DNA of 64,000 nucleotides from positions 1,302,001 to 1,366,000 of the forward strand of contig NZ_LN650648.1 of assembly GCF_900002575.1 (NCBI RefSeq). Direction: 5' to 3'. Shown piece by piece: positions 46,280 to 55,264 of this stretch. Position numbers and translations under genes: made by a program. The notes below the pieces were generated by a model. That model had not been told where the DNA came from and made no database searches. It saw only the letters and a program-made list of their open reading frames with translations. The stretch comes from Romboutsia hominis (GTDB taxonomy: Bacteria > Bacillota > Clostridia > Peptostreptococcales > Peptostreptococcaceae). How positions within the stretch are numbered: the stretch's first letter is position 1; the number at the start of each line of letters is the position of its first letter.

Positions 46280-46996
46280 ATGAGGATAAATAAATATATA
46301 GCGTCTTGTGGTATAGCATCAAGAAGAAAAGCCGAAGAACTTATAAATGATGGTAGAGTTAGTGTAAATGGAAAAATTATAACAGAATTATCATTTCAGG
46401 TAGATGAAGCTAAAGATATAGTAGAAATAGATGGAGAAAAAATAGGACTAGATGAAAAAGAAGTATACATAGTTTTAAATAAGCCAGAAGGATATATAAC
46501 AACAGTAAAAGATCAATTTGATAGACCAAGTGTACTTGATTTAATAACTGATATAAAAGAAAGAATATATCCTGTTGGAAGACTAGATTATGAAACTAGC
46601 GGATTATTACTTCTTACTAATGATGGTGATTTAACATATAAATTAACTCATCCAAAACATGAGATAGATAAAACTTATATGGCAATAGTAAAAGGTGTAC
46701 CAACTAATGAAGAAATAGAAAACTTTGAGAAAGGTTTGTATATAGAAGATTATAAAACAGCACCTGCTAAGTTTAAAATAGTAAAAATAAATGAAGAAAA
46801 AAATTATTCAATATGTCAAATAAAAATACATGAAGGTAGAAATAGACAAGTAAGAAAGATGTGTAGAGCTATAAATCATCCAGTACTTAGACTTAGAAGA
46901 GTTGCTATGGGTAAAATAACTTTAAAAGAAACTGAAGTAGGAAGCTACAGACACTTAACTAGTGATGAGATAAAATACTTAAAGGGTATAAAGTAG
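46280..46996 (+). CDS. 23S/16S rRNA pseudouridine synthase (RluB/RsuA family)
   Basis: 238 residues: an S4 RNA-binding domain (MRINKYIASCGIASRRKAEE) and a pseudouridine synthase domain with catalytic Asp in PVGRLDYETSGLLLLTNDG; HEGRNRQVRKM is the C-terminal motif. Most Gram-positive members act on 23S rRNA (RluB). The MnmM gene follows 7 bases later, so they are co-transcribed. Confidence 0.93.
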   Translation: MRINKYIASCGIASRRKAEELINDGRVSVNGKIITELSFQVDEAKDIVEIDGEKIGLDEKEVYIVLNKPEGYITTVKDQFDRPSVLDLITDIKERIYPVGRLDYETSGLLLLTNDGDLTYKLTHPKHEIDKTYMAIVKGVPTNEEIENFEKGLYIEDYKTAPAKFKIVKINEEKNYSICQIKIHEGRNRQVRKMCRAINHPVLRLRRVAMGKITLKETEVGSYRHLTSDEIKYLKGIK

Positions 46997-47003
46997 GTGA
47001 ATT

Positions 47004-47585
47004 ATGATAAAAGCTAAATATCTAACTAAAGTAATAGACATAAATAAATTGTATCTAGAACAAATAATAAATGAGGGAGATATAGTTGTAGATGCTACTA
47101 TGGGTAATGGTTACGATACAACATATCTTGCTAAGAAAGTAGGAAAAAATGGTTTTGTATATAGCTTTGACGTTCAGGAACAAGCTATACAATCAACATC
47201 TAAAAAGTTAGAAAAAGAAGGCTTATCTTCTAGGGTAAAACTTATTTTAGATGGTCATGAAAATATGGACAAATATATTGATAAAGAAATTTCATGTGTA
47301 GTATTTAATTTGGGGTATTTACCAAGAGCCAAGCATATGATTACAACAAAACCAAATACAACAATAAAGGCTATAGAGAATAGTTTAAAGCTACTTAAGC
47401 CTCATGGTGTAATAAGTCTTGCAATTTATACAGGACATGAAGGTGGATTAGAAGAAAAAAATCATGTGTATAATTTTGTTAAAAATTTAAATCAAAGTGA
47501 ATTTAATGTATTAGAATGTAAATTTATAAATCAAATAAATAATCCACCAGAGCTTATTTTGATAGAAAAGAAAAAAGAGTATTAA
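47004..47585 (+). CDS. mnmM: tRNA methyltransferase MnmM (YtqB family)
   Basis: 193 residues of the class I SAM methyltransferase family YtqB: VDATMGNGYDTTYLAKKVG (SAM site), VVFNLGYLPRAKH, and AIYTGHEGGLEEK. YtqB of Bacillus subtilis was shown to methylate the wobble uridine nm5(s2)U to mnm5(s2)U and renamed MnmM. TAGGTGA overlaps the stop of the preceding gene. Confidence 0.88.
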   Translation: MIKAKYLTKVIDINKLYLEQIINEGDIVVDATMGNGYDTTYLAKKVGKNGFVYSFDVQEQAIQSTSKKLEKEGLSSRVKLILDGHENMDKYIDKEISCVVFNLGYLPRAKHMITTKPNTTIKAIENSLKLLKPHGVISLAIYTGHEGGLEEKNHVYNFVKNLNQSEFNVLECKFINQINNPPELILIEKKKEY

Positions 47586-47609
47586 GCCATGCTTTAAGCA
47601 TGGTTTTTT
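47586..47609 (+). terminator. Terminator after mnmM
   Basis: CCATGCT pairs with AGCATGG over a three-base loop, followed by six T. Confidence 0.85.
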
Positions 47610-47731
47610 AGCTGATTTATTTCTGAAAAATTTTTTAAAAGAATTAATTATATAATGTTAGATAAAAATAAAATTATATACATTTTTTATATAAAATCCT
47701 AAAATGAATATTTAAAATATATATGTAAAAG

Positions 47732-47740
47732 TGGTATAAT
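47732..47740 (+). promoter_or_regulatory. Extended -10 promoter for the RpiR regulator
   Basis: TGGTATAAT fits the extended -10 consensus 109 bases ahead of the start. The leader contains a short frame (DAQSEVKNKENLNIESFLKE...) without a start codon, possibly a gene remnant. Confidence 0.5.
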
Positions 47741-47848
47741 AATAATTGATGCTCAATCAGAAGTTAAAAATAAAGAAAATTTGAATATAGAATCATTTCT
47801 AAAAGAATATAGAAATTTTAGTAATATATAAATTATAAGGAGAAAGAA

Positions 47849-48721
47849 ATGGAAGATACTAGAGACTTAAAAGATAGTAAAAAACTTATCTCAGACATAC
47901 AAGCACAATATCCAAGACTTAGTAAAGGACAAAAGCTAATAGCTCAATATATACTATCAAATTATGATAAAGTAGCTTTTATGACAGCTTGCAAATTGGG
48001 GGAAACAGTAGGAGTTAGTGAATCTACAGTAGTAAGGTTTGCAAATGCACTAGGTTATTCTGGATACCCTAAACTTCAAGAAGCACTACAAGAACTCATA
48101 AAAAATAAGCTTACAACAGTTCAAAGAGTGGAAATGGCAAAAGAATATTCAGATGATAGTACAATACTTAATAAAATACTAAAAGGTGATATAGATAATA
48201 TAAAATCAACACTAGAAACAATAGATGAAAAAGCATTTGAGGAATCTGCAAATAAGATACTTAAGGCCAGAAAAATATATATATTAGGTATGAGAAGTTC
48301 ATTTACTATAGCTCAATATTTAGGCTTTTACTTAGATATAATACTTGATAACGTTCATATAATAAGAATGGATATGGGGGACGCATTTGAGCAAATAGTA
48401 AAAATAAATGAAGAAGATGTAATAATAGCTATAAGCTTCCCAAGATATTCTAAAAAGTCATATCAAATAGTAAGTTATGCTAAAGAAAAAGGAGCTCATA
48501 TAATATCATTAACAGATAGCTTATTTGCGCCAGTTGCATCTTTAGCAGATGATGTATTATTAGTAAAAAGTAATATGGCATCATTTGTTGATTCACTAGT
48601 ACCTGCATTAAGTATAGCGAATGCTTTAATAGTATCTGTTGGTATGAAAGAAAAAGAAGACATAAAAGAACACTTTAGTGATTTAGAAAAAATTTGGGAT
48701 CAATACTCTGTTTACGAGTAG
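47849..48721 (+). CDS. MurR/RpiR family transcriptional regulator
   Basis: 290 residues: N-terminal RpiR helix-turn-helix (ACKLGETVGVSESTVVRFAN) and a C-terminal sugar isomerase (SIS) domain from about residue 130 (YILGMRSSFTIAQYLGFYLD; DVIIAISFPRYSKKSYQIV). Such proteins sense phosphosugars. No sugar catabolic genes lie beside it, so its targets are elsewhere. AAGGAGA precedes the ATG. Confidence 0.9.
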   Translation: MEDTRDLKDSKKLISDIQAQYPRLSKGQKLIAQYILSNYDKVAFMTACKLGETVGVSESTVVRFANALGYSGYPKLQEALQELIKNKLTTVQRVEMAKEYSDDSTILNKILKGDIDNIKSTLETIDEKAFEESANKILKARKIYILGMRSSFTIAQYLGFYLDIILDNVHIIRMDMGDAFEQIVKINEEDVIIAISFPRYSKKSYQIVSYAKEKGAHIISLTDSLFAPVASLADDVLLVKSNMASFVDSLVPALSIANALIVSVGMKEKEDIKEHFSDLEKIWDQYSVYE

Positions 48722-48731
48722 AATACATTCT

Positions 48732-48783
48732 ATAAGCAATATACTTTCTCAGTAAACTTGGGTATATTGCTTATTTATTTTTT
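48732..48783 (+). terminator. Terminator after the RpiR regulator
   Basis: ATAAGCAATATAC (48732-48744) pairs with GTATATTGCTTAT (48762-48774), then a T-rich tract. The right arm and tail recur at 50903-50918. Confidence 0.8.
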
Positions 48784-48851
48784 ATATTGAATATTATTTA
48801 ACAGCATTAAACTAGCTAGCAATAAACTGACATTTATATAAAAACTGACAA

Positions 48852-49082
48852 TTATTTAAATAAAATATTACTAAAATTTTTAGAAGTCTCTTTGTCCATT
48901 TCTTCTAAAACATGATTATACTTATTCATACTAATCTTAATATCACTATGTACTAATCTATTAACAACAGTTTTAATATTTGTTCCAGATAATAACTCTA
49001 ATGTAACGTTTGTATGTTTCCTCTTTAGTATAAACATGTGCTTCAAATTCATCTTTTTATATAAAATTACATGTATTCTCAT
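48852..49082 (-). pseudogene. C-terminal fragment of a tyrosine recombinase (integrase)
   Basis: A 76-codon open stretch contains KHTNVTLELLSGTNIKTVVN, then RLVHSDIKISMNKYNHVLEE, which matches the tail of phage/ICE integrases (HTHATLLLEAGV..., LGHSDI...Y.HV), including the last catalytic His and the Tyr nucleophile. The whole N-terminal and central parts are missing, and the arginine before the first HT is Lys. It is a remnant of a lost mobile element. Confidence 0.75.
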
Positions 49083-50117
49083 TGATCTCTTTTAATCTAT
49101 GACTTTCAGATAATACAGCCCTTAAAATAAAATGCATTAGCTCAGAATAGAATTTTAGACTTAGAACAAAATGAAGAAATCTTATATGATAAAGAAATAT
49201 ATATTAGAAGTTATACAAAAAAGACTAGAAAAGCAACAGTTAAAAAGAAATGTGAAAATAGAATACTTAATTCCTTTATTAATATTTTTTGTGTAGATTT
49301 ACCAGGAATACATTTTATATGTTTTTGAAAGTTATCAAGTATTTTTATTAATTCTTTGCTGTTACAGGGTGATCTTCCAATAAATTTATTATGTCAACTA
49401 TTTCAGAGTAATTAGGTTCTATAAAGGTCAAAAAGTTAAATTTTTTAAATGATTTTAGATAATTTAACCTTTCAAATAATAATTTCATATTTGAACTTCT
49501 TATTTTTAAGAGTGTCCATCCTCTTAAATCTTAAATTTAACGTTTTATTTTCCTATTATGATGATTTAATAAAAATGTCCCCTTTTTATAAGTATAATTA
49601 TTTTTTCTTAACCAATTGAATAAATGTAATATTCTACTCAGTGTGTTTTATATGATAAGAAACAAATTATAAAAAATATTATACAAACATTTAATAATAT
49701 GATTTTAGATTAAAAAATCATATTACTATCTAAAATGATTCATATGCATTTACTGTATAACTGGCTTAATTTATATCTAATCTTATGATTAAATTAATCA
49801 TGGATAGATCGTACTTCAGTGGTCCATTATAGTCTATTGATATATAAGTATACGTCATATCTTATCGAAAAATTTGATGCTTTATGTTTTTTAATTGAAT
49901 ATATTCACAAAATGTCTAAAGCATGAACATTATATATTAAATTGATATTATATTTTCAAAATTTATAGAGAACTCAGAATGATTATTTATAAATCTTATC
50001 TATGAAAATAAGATCAATTTGATTATTTACTATTATTAAAAACTATTAAAATCACTATATATATACCAGTATTAAAAAATAAATTCACGAATTTAAACAT
50101 AGAGAGGATAGATGTTA
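49083..50117. other. Decayed non-coding block
   Basis: Only short broken frames are present. On the minus strand, 49348-49488 reads MKLLFERLNYLKSFKKFNFL and on to VTAKN, then continues after a frameshift as KELIKILDNFQKHIKCIPGK; 49766-49858 reads MTYTYISIDYNGPLKYDLSM. None is recognised. They look like pieces of former genes, consistent with the integrase remnant on one side and coat-gene remnant on the other. Confidence 0.5.
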
Positions 50118-50364
50118 ATGAGATCAAGTAGAAGAGATCTTTTAGATAAAGTTTTAGAATACAGTTTTGCTTGTATAGAATTAAATTTATATTTATATAA
50201 TAATCCAGAAGATAAAAACGCTTTAAATTCATACAACCAATATAGCGATAAGTATGCTTAAGCTAGATATGATTAGATTTTTAGGAGAAAGGGAAGTAGT
50301 ACACTATCAAAGATTTGGCGAGTCATTAATGTATGTTTACGACTTTACAGAATATAGACAATAA
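50118..50364 (+). pseudogene. Collapsed cotJB-cotJC spore coat remnant
   Basis: The first frame (50118-50261, GAGAGGA upstream) begins like spore coat protein CotJB (RRDLLDKVLEYSFACIELNL, then YLYNNPEDKNALNSYNQYS) but stops after 47 residues. Directly after, in another frame (50257-50364), comes LDMIRFLGEREVVHYQRFGE SLMYVYDF, which matches the C-terminal end of CotJC, a manganese-catalase-like coat protein. A deletion has apparently joined the head of cotJB to the tail of cotJC. Confidence 0.7.
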
Positions 50365-50578
50365 TTCTAATAAAATACTAAATAAAAAAATCTTATATAT
50401 TAGCTACATTTTATCTTAGTAAAATATAATTAGCAAATAAACTTGGAGCAATTAACGTACAAATAAATGCAAGAATGCTATTTTAGCTTCTTGATCTCTT
50501 ATTGAGTGGATGTAGTGTAAAAACATTTCAAGGGCTAAGTAACCAGTTTGAAAAGTATAATTACAGTGCATTTGTTGC

Positions 50579-50612
50579 AATACTCCCAGAGTAATAGTTT
50601 GGGAGTATTTTT
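50579..50612 (+). terminator. Terminator in the decayed block
   Basis: AATACTCCCA pairs with TGGGAGTATT around an 11-base loop, then T residues. A short frame before it ends GLSNQFEKYNYSAFVAILPE and stop, of unknown origin. Confidence 0.75.
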
Positions 50613-50885
50613 ATGTACTTCTACATATATTTATATATAAATTTTAATACAAAAGGCCAAAGACAAAATGTATAGACTTTGGTCAGGTCACTTACGTCCA
50701 ATTATACTAGTTGTTCATATATACTAAACAAATTTGTAGCTCTATGCTTATATATTTACTTGTAGAATATAAGTGTATACTAAGCATATGCCAAAAGTTG
50801 TATGTCATATTGTAAAAAGTAAATTATATATTTAGATTTTCTAGATGATAATTACAATATTCTATTTATGAATGGATTTAAAATA

Positions 50886-50922
50886 AACAATATACTTATT
50901 TTGGTATATTGCTTATTTTTTT
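50886..50922 (+). repeat. Second copy of the RpiR-type terminator
   Basis: AACAATATAC (50886-50895) and GGTATATTGCTTATTT (50903-50918) repeat the two arms of the terminator at 48732-48783. The 16-base right arm is identical at 48761-48776. The pair brackets the decayed block. Confidence 0.6.
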
Positions 50923-50959
50923 AGTTTTTAAGTACTATATAATCTTTTAAGTTTATAAA

Positions 50960-51736
50960 TTATTTATATACATTAAAATGCTTTAAATATACTTCATCTT
51001 TTTCTTTCTTAGAGCGAGTATCGAAAGGATTGTTTATAAGTGCTTTTACATATAAACTAGGATAATTATAACTTAAATAATTGATATAATGACACCACAT
51101 ATAAGTTAGATATCGATAAACTTGAGATATATCACTTTCCAAATGCTCCTTTTCATATTCTTTAATATCTATATTGTATCTAGTATCAATTTCTTCTTTT
51201 AAGTGAAAAAGTGCCATAATAGTTTTTGTAAAAGTTTCGTGATCGTGTAAATATTCATTACTTATTAAAATTACAAGTAAGTTCTTGCTTTCATGAAGAG
51301 AATCTTTTATTACAGTTAAGTCAATATTATTTAAATCAATTTTATAGTCATATTTAGATGTAATTAATTTAATATTTTTAAAATAATCAACATCATTTAT
51401 TAGTCTATCTAAATCAACCATATTTCCAATATTATTAATATTTTTATCACCAATAGTAAACTGATTCAGTAATTTAGTTCCTACCTCTGTGAAGAATACA
51501 CCTATTAGTAGACTAAGCTTTTCTACTATATGCGCCCTTTCTCTTTTTTCTAGCAATTTATCTATGAATAACGTTGTGAAAAATACCTCCATAGGTATAA
51601 AGGCTATATCTGCAAATAAAAATATCAAAGTATGATGAGCGTCTTTAAATACTAAGTAATGTATATAGTGCAAAAACAGTGACAATAAAATAAGAAATGC
51701 ACCTATCAGTATATTTTCATTTTTAAATTTATTCAT
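50960..51736 (-). CDS. Membrane protein of unknown function
   Basis: 258 residues. Two membrane segments near the N-terminus (ILIGAFLILLSLFLHYIHYL; TLIFLFADIAFIPMEVFFTT) are followed by a helical cytoplasmic part of about 190 residues (LLEKRERAHIVEKLSLLIGV, HESKNLLVILISNEYLHDHE). ATG at 51736 is chosen because of GGAGGA at 51741-51746; open frame extends to 51817. I do not recognise the family. It borders the decayed block and could be accessory. Confidence 0.6.
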   Translation of the reverse strand: MNKFKNENILIGAFLILLSLFLHYIHYLVFKDAHHTLIFLFADIAFIPMEVFFTTLFIDKLLEKRERAHIVEKLSLLIGVFFTEVGTKLLNQFTIGDKNINNIGNMVDLDRLINDVDYFKNIKLITSKYDYKIDLNNIDLTVIKDSLHESKNLLVILISNEYLHDHETFTKTIMALFHLKEEIDTRYNIDIKEYEKEHLESDISQVYRYLTYMWCHYINYLSYNYPSLYVKALINNPFDTRSKKEKDEVYLKHFNVYK

Positions 51737-51875
51737 TATATCCTCCAATTTAAAAAAATTAAATACTTTATTTACATATAAAAAGTAAGTAATTATGCCT
51801 TTAATAACTTCTGCCAAAGTTAATGATGATATACATTTTTAGTTAAAATAAATTTTACCTAGTATTATAAAATAA

Positions 51876-52604
51876 CTATATTTTTAATTTATTTGAATTA
51901 TCTCTCAGGTACTTTCTTTTATTTTTATAATTTGGTATTACACTTTCAACTAAGTTCCAAAACTCTTTTGAATGATTCATATGTTTTAAATGACATAACT
52001 CATGCACTAATACATAATCAATAATATCAATAGGCGCTAAAAATATCCTCCAGTTTATGTATATATTACCTAGAGAAGAGCAAGTCCCCCACGTAGTCTT
52101 TTGTTCTTTAACTTTAATATTTTCAGGATATATATTTAAAATTTTAGAGTATATATTTAATCTTTCTTTAATTTTTTTATTACCAGAAGTTATAAACCAT
52201 TCTTTGAGTAATTCATAAATCACATTACGTCTATTTGATATACCTATATGAGAACTTATGTCTACTATAAACTCATTTTCTTTTAAATATATACTATTTT
52301 TAGATAAGAATTTATTATTATTAATTCTTAATGTATATGGACTTCCAAGGTAATAAATATTATCCCCATCTATAAGTTCAAGTTTTTTTGTACTAAAATT
52401 TATCTCATCAAGTTCATGTAATTTATTTAATATCCAATGAATCTTAGATTTTAATAAATCATTAATATGGAAATTAGATATATCACTTGGTGAAGTTACA
52501 GTAACTATACCAGGATATTTAACTTTAATATAAATATTTTTTATATTAGATTTTTTTATTATAGAATATTTTATAGAATTATCTTTGTATTTAATTTCAT
52601 GCAA
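51876..52604 (-). CDS. YgjP-like zinc metallopeptidase (DUF45, M48-like)
   Basis: 242 residues with VLVHELCHLKHMNHSKEFW, the HExxH zinc motif in variant form HELCH followed by a second histidine, and KTTWGTCSSLGNIYINWRI upstream, all typical of the YgjP/DUF45 family often found near restriction systems but also alone. TTG start with GGAGGG eight bases upstream. No membrane segment; probably cytoplasmic. Confidence 0.85.
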   Translation of the reverse strand: MHEIKYKDNSIKYSIIKKSNIKNIYIKVKYPGIVTVTSPSDISNFHINDLLKSKIHWILNKLHELDEINFSTKKLELIDGDNIYYLGSPYTLRINNNKFLSKNSIYLKENEFIVDISSHIGISNRRNVIYELLKEWFITSGNKKIKERLNIYSKILNIYPENIKVKEQKTTWGTCSSLGNIYINWRIFLAPIDIIDYVLVHELCHLKHMNHSKEFWNLVESVIPNYKNKRKYLRDNSNKLKI

Positions 52605-52676
52605 TGGTTTAACCCTCCAAATAAATGTATTAACTTTATTTTACATAAAAAAATAGATTATTAATATAAAAATATA

Positions 52677-52705
52677 TTGACAATGCTATAAAAAGATAAT
52701 AAAAT
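52677..52705 (+). promoter_or_regulatory. Sigma-A promoter for the add riboswitch transcript
   Basis: TTGACA (52677-52682) and TAAAAT (52700-52705) are 17 bases apart; transcription would begin just ahead of the aptamer. Confidence 0.75.
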
Positions 52706-52729
52706 CATTAGAAATAAATAATTTAGAGA

Positions 52730-52850
52730 GTCTACGTATAATCCCAATGATATGGTTTGGGAGTTTCTACCAAGAACCGATAATTCTTGATTACGAAGGA
52801 GTTTTACATGATTTTAGTGTGCAAGCTTCTTTGTGATCAAGAATTTTTTT
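52730..52850 (+). promoter_or_regulatory. Adenine riboswitch with terminator controlling add
   Basis: The aptamer (about 52730-52800) shows the purine riboswitch core: TATAATCCCAATGATATGG, TTTGGGAGTTTCTACC, then the P3 hairpin CAAGAA...TTCTTG and GATTACGAAG. The key position in GATTAC is T (U in RNA), where adenine-type switches have U and guanine-type have C. A terminator uses 52782-52801 (which includes P3 and P1 3' strands) with 52826-52845 and ends in seven T. Ligand binding should therefore block the terminator, an ON switch as in pbuE and Vibrio add. Confidence 0.92.
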
Positions 52851-52894
52851 ATACAAAAAATTAAAAACATAGAAAATTAGGGAGGCAATTTATT

Positions 52895-53881
52895 ATGAGG
52901 AAATTACCAAAAATAGAACTACATTGTCACTTAGATGGGAGTGTTAGACCACAAACAATAATAGATATAGCAAAGAGAGAAAATATAGAAATACCTTCAT
53001 ATAAAGAAAGTGACATAAAAGAATTAGTAATGGTTAAAAAAGATTGTACATCACTTAATGAGTATTTAGAGAAATTTGACTTACCTAATAAAGTTATGCA
53101 AAGTAAAGAAAGTTTAAAGCAAATAGCTTTTGAACTTTTAGAAGATGCACAAAGAGAAAATGTAAAATATATAGAGGTTAGGTTTGCACCTCTTTTACAC
53201 ACTAATAAAGGACTAAGTGTAGAAGAGATAATACAAAGTGTAATAGACGGAATAAAAGAAGCTCAAAATATATATGATATAAAGGGTAATGTAATATTAT
53301 CCTGTTTAAGAACTATGAGTGTAGAAGATGGACTTAAAGTTGTAGAAGCTGGGAAAAAATTTATAAATAAAGGAGTAGTAGCTATAGATCTAGCAGGATG
53401 TGAGGAAGAAAGATTTTGCAATAAATTTAAACCTGTAATAGATAAAGCTAGAGAGTATGGATATAATGTAACAATACATGCAGGGGAAGCTGCAAGTGGT
53501 CAAAATGTTATAGATGCTATAAATTTACTAGGTGCAAAAAGAATAGGCCATGGTGTTAGAATAAAAGATATGAAAGAAGCTTATGATTTAGTAAAATCAA
53601 ACAAAGTATATCTTGAAATGTGCCCAACAAGTAATATTCAAACTAAAGCAATAGATGATTTTAATAATTATCCATTATATGATTTTTATAAAGATGGAAT
53701 ATATGTGACGTTAAATACAGATAATCGAACAGTATCTAATATAGATTTAACAAATGAGATAGATTTAATATTCAGGAAGTTTAATATTAATAAAATAGAG
53801 TATAAAAATATATACTTAAATACAGTAGAAGCAACATTTTCTGATGAAGAAACTAAAAACTGGTTAAAAAGCTTTATATAA
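52895..53881 (+). CDS. add: Adenosine deaminase
   Basis: 328 residues with KIELHCHLDGSVRP (zinc His), TIHAGEAASG, GHGVR and MCPTSNIQT, then VTLNTDNRTVSN with the catalytic Asp. It turns adenosine or deoxyadenosine into inosine and ammonia for purine salvage. GGGAGG precedes the ATG, after the adenine riboswitch, so expression should rise when adenine is plentiful. Confidence 0.95.
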   Translation: MRKLPKIELHCHLDGSVRPQTIIDIAKRENIEIPSYKESDIKELVMVKKDCTSLNEYLEKFDLPNKVMQSKESLKQIAFELLEDAQRENVKYIEVRFAPLLHTNKGLSVEEIIQSVIDGIKEAQNIYDIKGNVILSCLRTMSVEDGLKVVEAGKKFINKGVVAIDLAGCEEERFCNKFKPVIDKAREYGYNVTIHAGEAASGQNVIDAINLLGAKRIGHGVRIKDMKEAYDLVKSNKVYLEMCPTSNIQTKAIDDFNNYPLYDFYKDGIYVTLNTDNRTVSNIDLTNEIDLIFRKFNINKIEYKNIYLNTVEATFSDEETKNWLKSFI

Positions 53882-53930
53882 ATAAATATCACTTCTTGGC
53901 TAGATAAATTATCCAAGAAGTGATATTTAT
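53882..53930. terminator. Bidirectional terminator between add and cyclophilin
   Basis: ATAAATATCACTTCTTGG pairs exactly with CCAAGAAGTGATATTTAT over a 13-base loop. Confidence 0.85.
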
Positions 53931-53980
53931 TTGAAATAATTTATTATAGTTTAATAAATTATTCTACAAGTAGAATATGG

Positions 53981-54610
53981 CTACATTTTTTTAGGTTCAT
54001 CATAAGTAGTACCAAATGTATCTACTTTAATTGACTCTATAATTACTTTTCTAGTAGGCATATCATTTTTGTCAGTCTCAACATTTTCTATTTTAGAAAC
54101 TACATCTATCCCGTTAACAACCTTACCAAAAGAAGCATATTGGCCGTCTAAGTGAGGAGAATCCTTAGTCATTATAAAGAATTGACTTCCAGCACTATTT
54201 TTATTTTGACTTCTAGCCATAGATAATACTCCTTTAGTATGCTTTAAATCATTTTTAAACTTATTCTTAGTAAATTCTCCATAAATACTATATCCAGGGC
54301 CACCCATACCAGTGCCATCAGGGTCCCCACCTTGAATCATAAAGTCTTTTATTACTCTATGAAAAGTCAAGCCATCATAAAAACCATTATTAGCTAAGTA
54401 TATAAAGTTACTAACTGTATTTGGGGCTATATGAGGGTATAGTTCAGCCTTAATAGTTCCAAAGTCTTTAAATATTATAGTAGCAATAGGAAGCTTTTCA
54501 GGTGGAGTTCTAACCTCATCAGCCATTTCATCATTTGAAGAACATCCAACTAAAGCTAAAGCTCCTGCAACTAAAGCTCCTATAAAACCTTTCTTTGTTT
54601 TAGTTCTCAT
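53981..54610 (-). CDS. Cyclophilin-type peptidyl-prolyl isomerase lipoprotein
   Basis: 209 residues: signal peptide with lipobox LVGC, then a cyclophilin domain (TVSNFIYLANNGFYDGLTFH, RVIKDFMIQGGDPDGTGMGG, NKNSAGSQFFIMTKDSPHLD). It should help fold secreted proteins on the outer membrane face. Cyclophilin-type lipoproteins of this form are common in Clostridia. It ends at the terminator shared with add. Confidence 0.9.
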   Translation of the reverse strand: MRTKTKKGFIGALVAGALALVGCSSNDEMADEVRTPPEKLPIATIIFKDFGTIKAELYPHIAPNTVSNFIYLANNGFYDGLTFHRVIKDFMIQGGDPDGTGMGGPGYSIYGEFTKNKFKNDLKHTKGVLSMARSQNKNSAGSQFFIMTKDSPHLDGQYASFGKVVNGIDVVSKIENVETDKNDMPTRKVIIESIKVDTFGTTYDEPKKM

Positions 54611-54796
54611 AAAATCACCATCCTAATTAAATTTTAGTCGTTTTATTATAGCATAAAAAAATTAATAAAAGATTGATATATCTATATTTTTCCAATATGA
54701 ATTTTTATTTTAGCATTATATATAAATTACTACATATAATATGTAAAATATTTATATATAAACTAAAAATACTTTTTACATTATGGAGGTAAAGAC

Positions 54797-55204
54797 ATGA
54801 AAAAAATACAAAAATACATATCAATACTTTGTATAGTATTTTTATTTTTAGTTATATCAGTTAATATAAATTCTTATGCAAATGAACCTATAATGGAGTA
54901 CAAATTTACCGTAGAGCAACAAAAAGTAAAAAGAGCAGAGTTTATATGGAGAATCTGTATAGAAAAACTTAGACAAGAAAAAGTATTAAGTAACACAGAT
55001 GCTAAAGCTATAAACAAATATATATCTGATAAAATGGAAAATAAAAGATATGAAGCTCATATCAATAACTATAAATATCAAAAAAATGCACTTAAAATAA
55101 AAAATGTAGATAATATTGTATCTAAAAATATAATAACGAAGGAACAGGGAGAAATATTGAAAAAAGAATTATCAAAGTATAATCTAAATAATTTAGAATA
55201 CTAA
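54797..55204 (+). CDS. Secreted hypothetical protein
   Basis: 135 residues with a signal peptide (ISILCIVFLFLVISVNINSY-ANE) and a basic helical mature part (RAEFIWRICIEKLRQEKVLS; KEQGEILKKELSKYNL). I do not recognise it. The pattern resembles small surface proteins with helical repeats. TGGAGG precedes the ATG; a HAD gene follows after 60 bases. Confidence 0.6.
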   Translation: MKKIQKYISILCIVFLFLVISVNINSYANEPIMEYKFTVEQQKVKRAEFIWRICIEKLRQEKVLSNTDAKAINKYISDKMENKRYEAHINNYKYQKNALKIKNVDNIVSKNIITKEQGEILKKELSKYNLNNLEY

Positions 55205-55264
55205 AATGATATGTAGAAAATACATATAAAATAAGGTACTATAAAATGGAAAGGGGGGGATATA

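Noticed and set aside
50579-50612. Resemblance of the CCCA...TGGGAGT hairpin to a purine riboswitch P2 stem
   Set aside because: The rest of the aptamer core is missing; it is a simple terminator.
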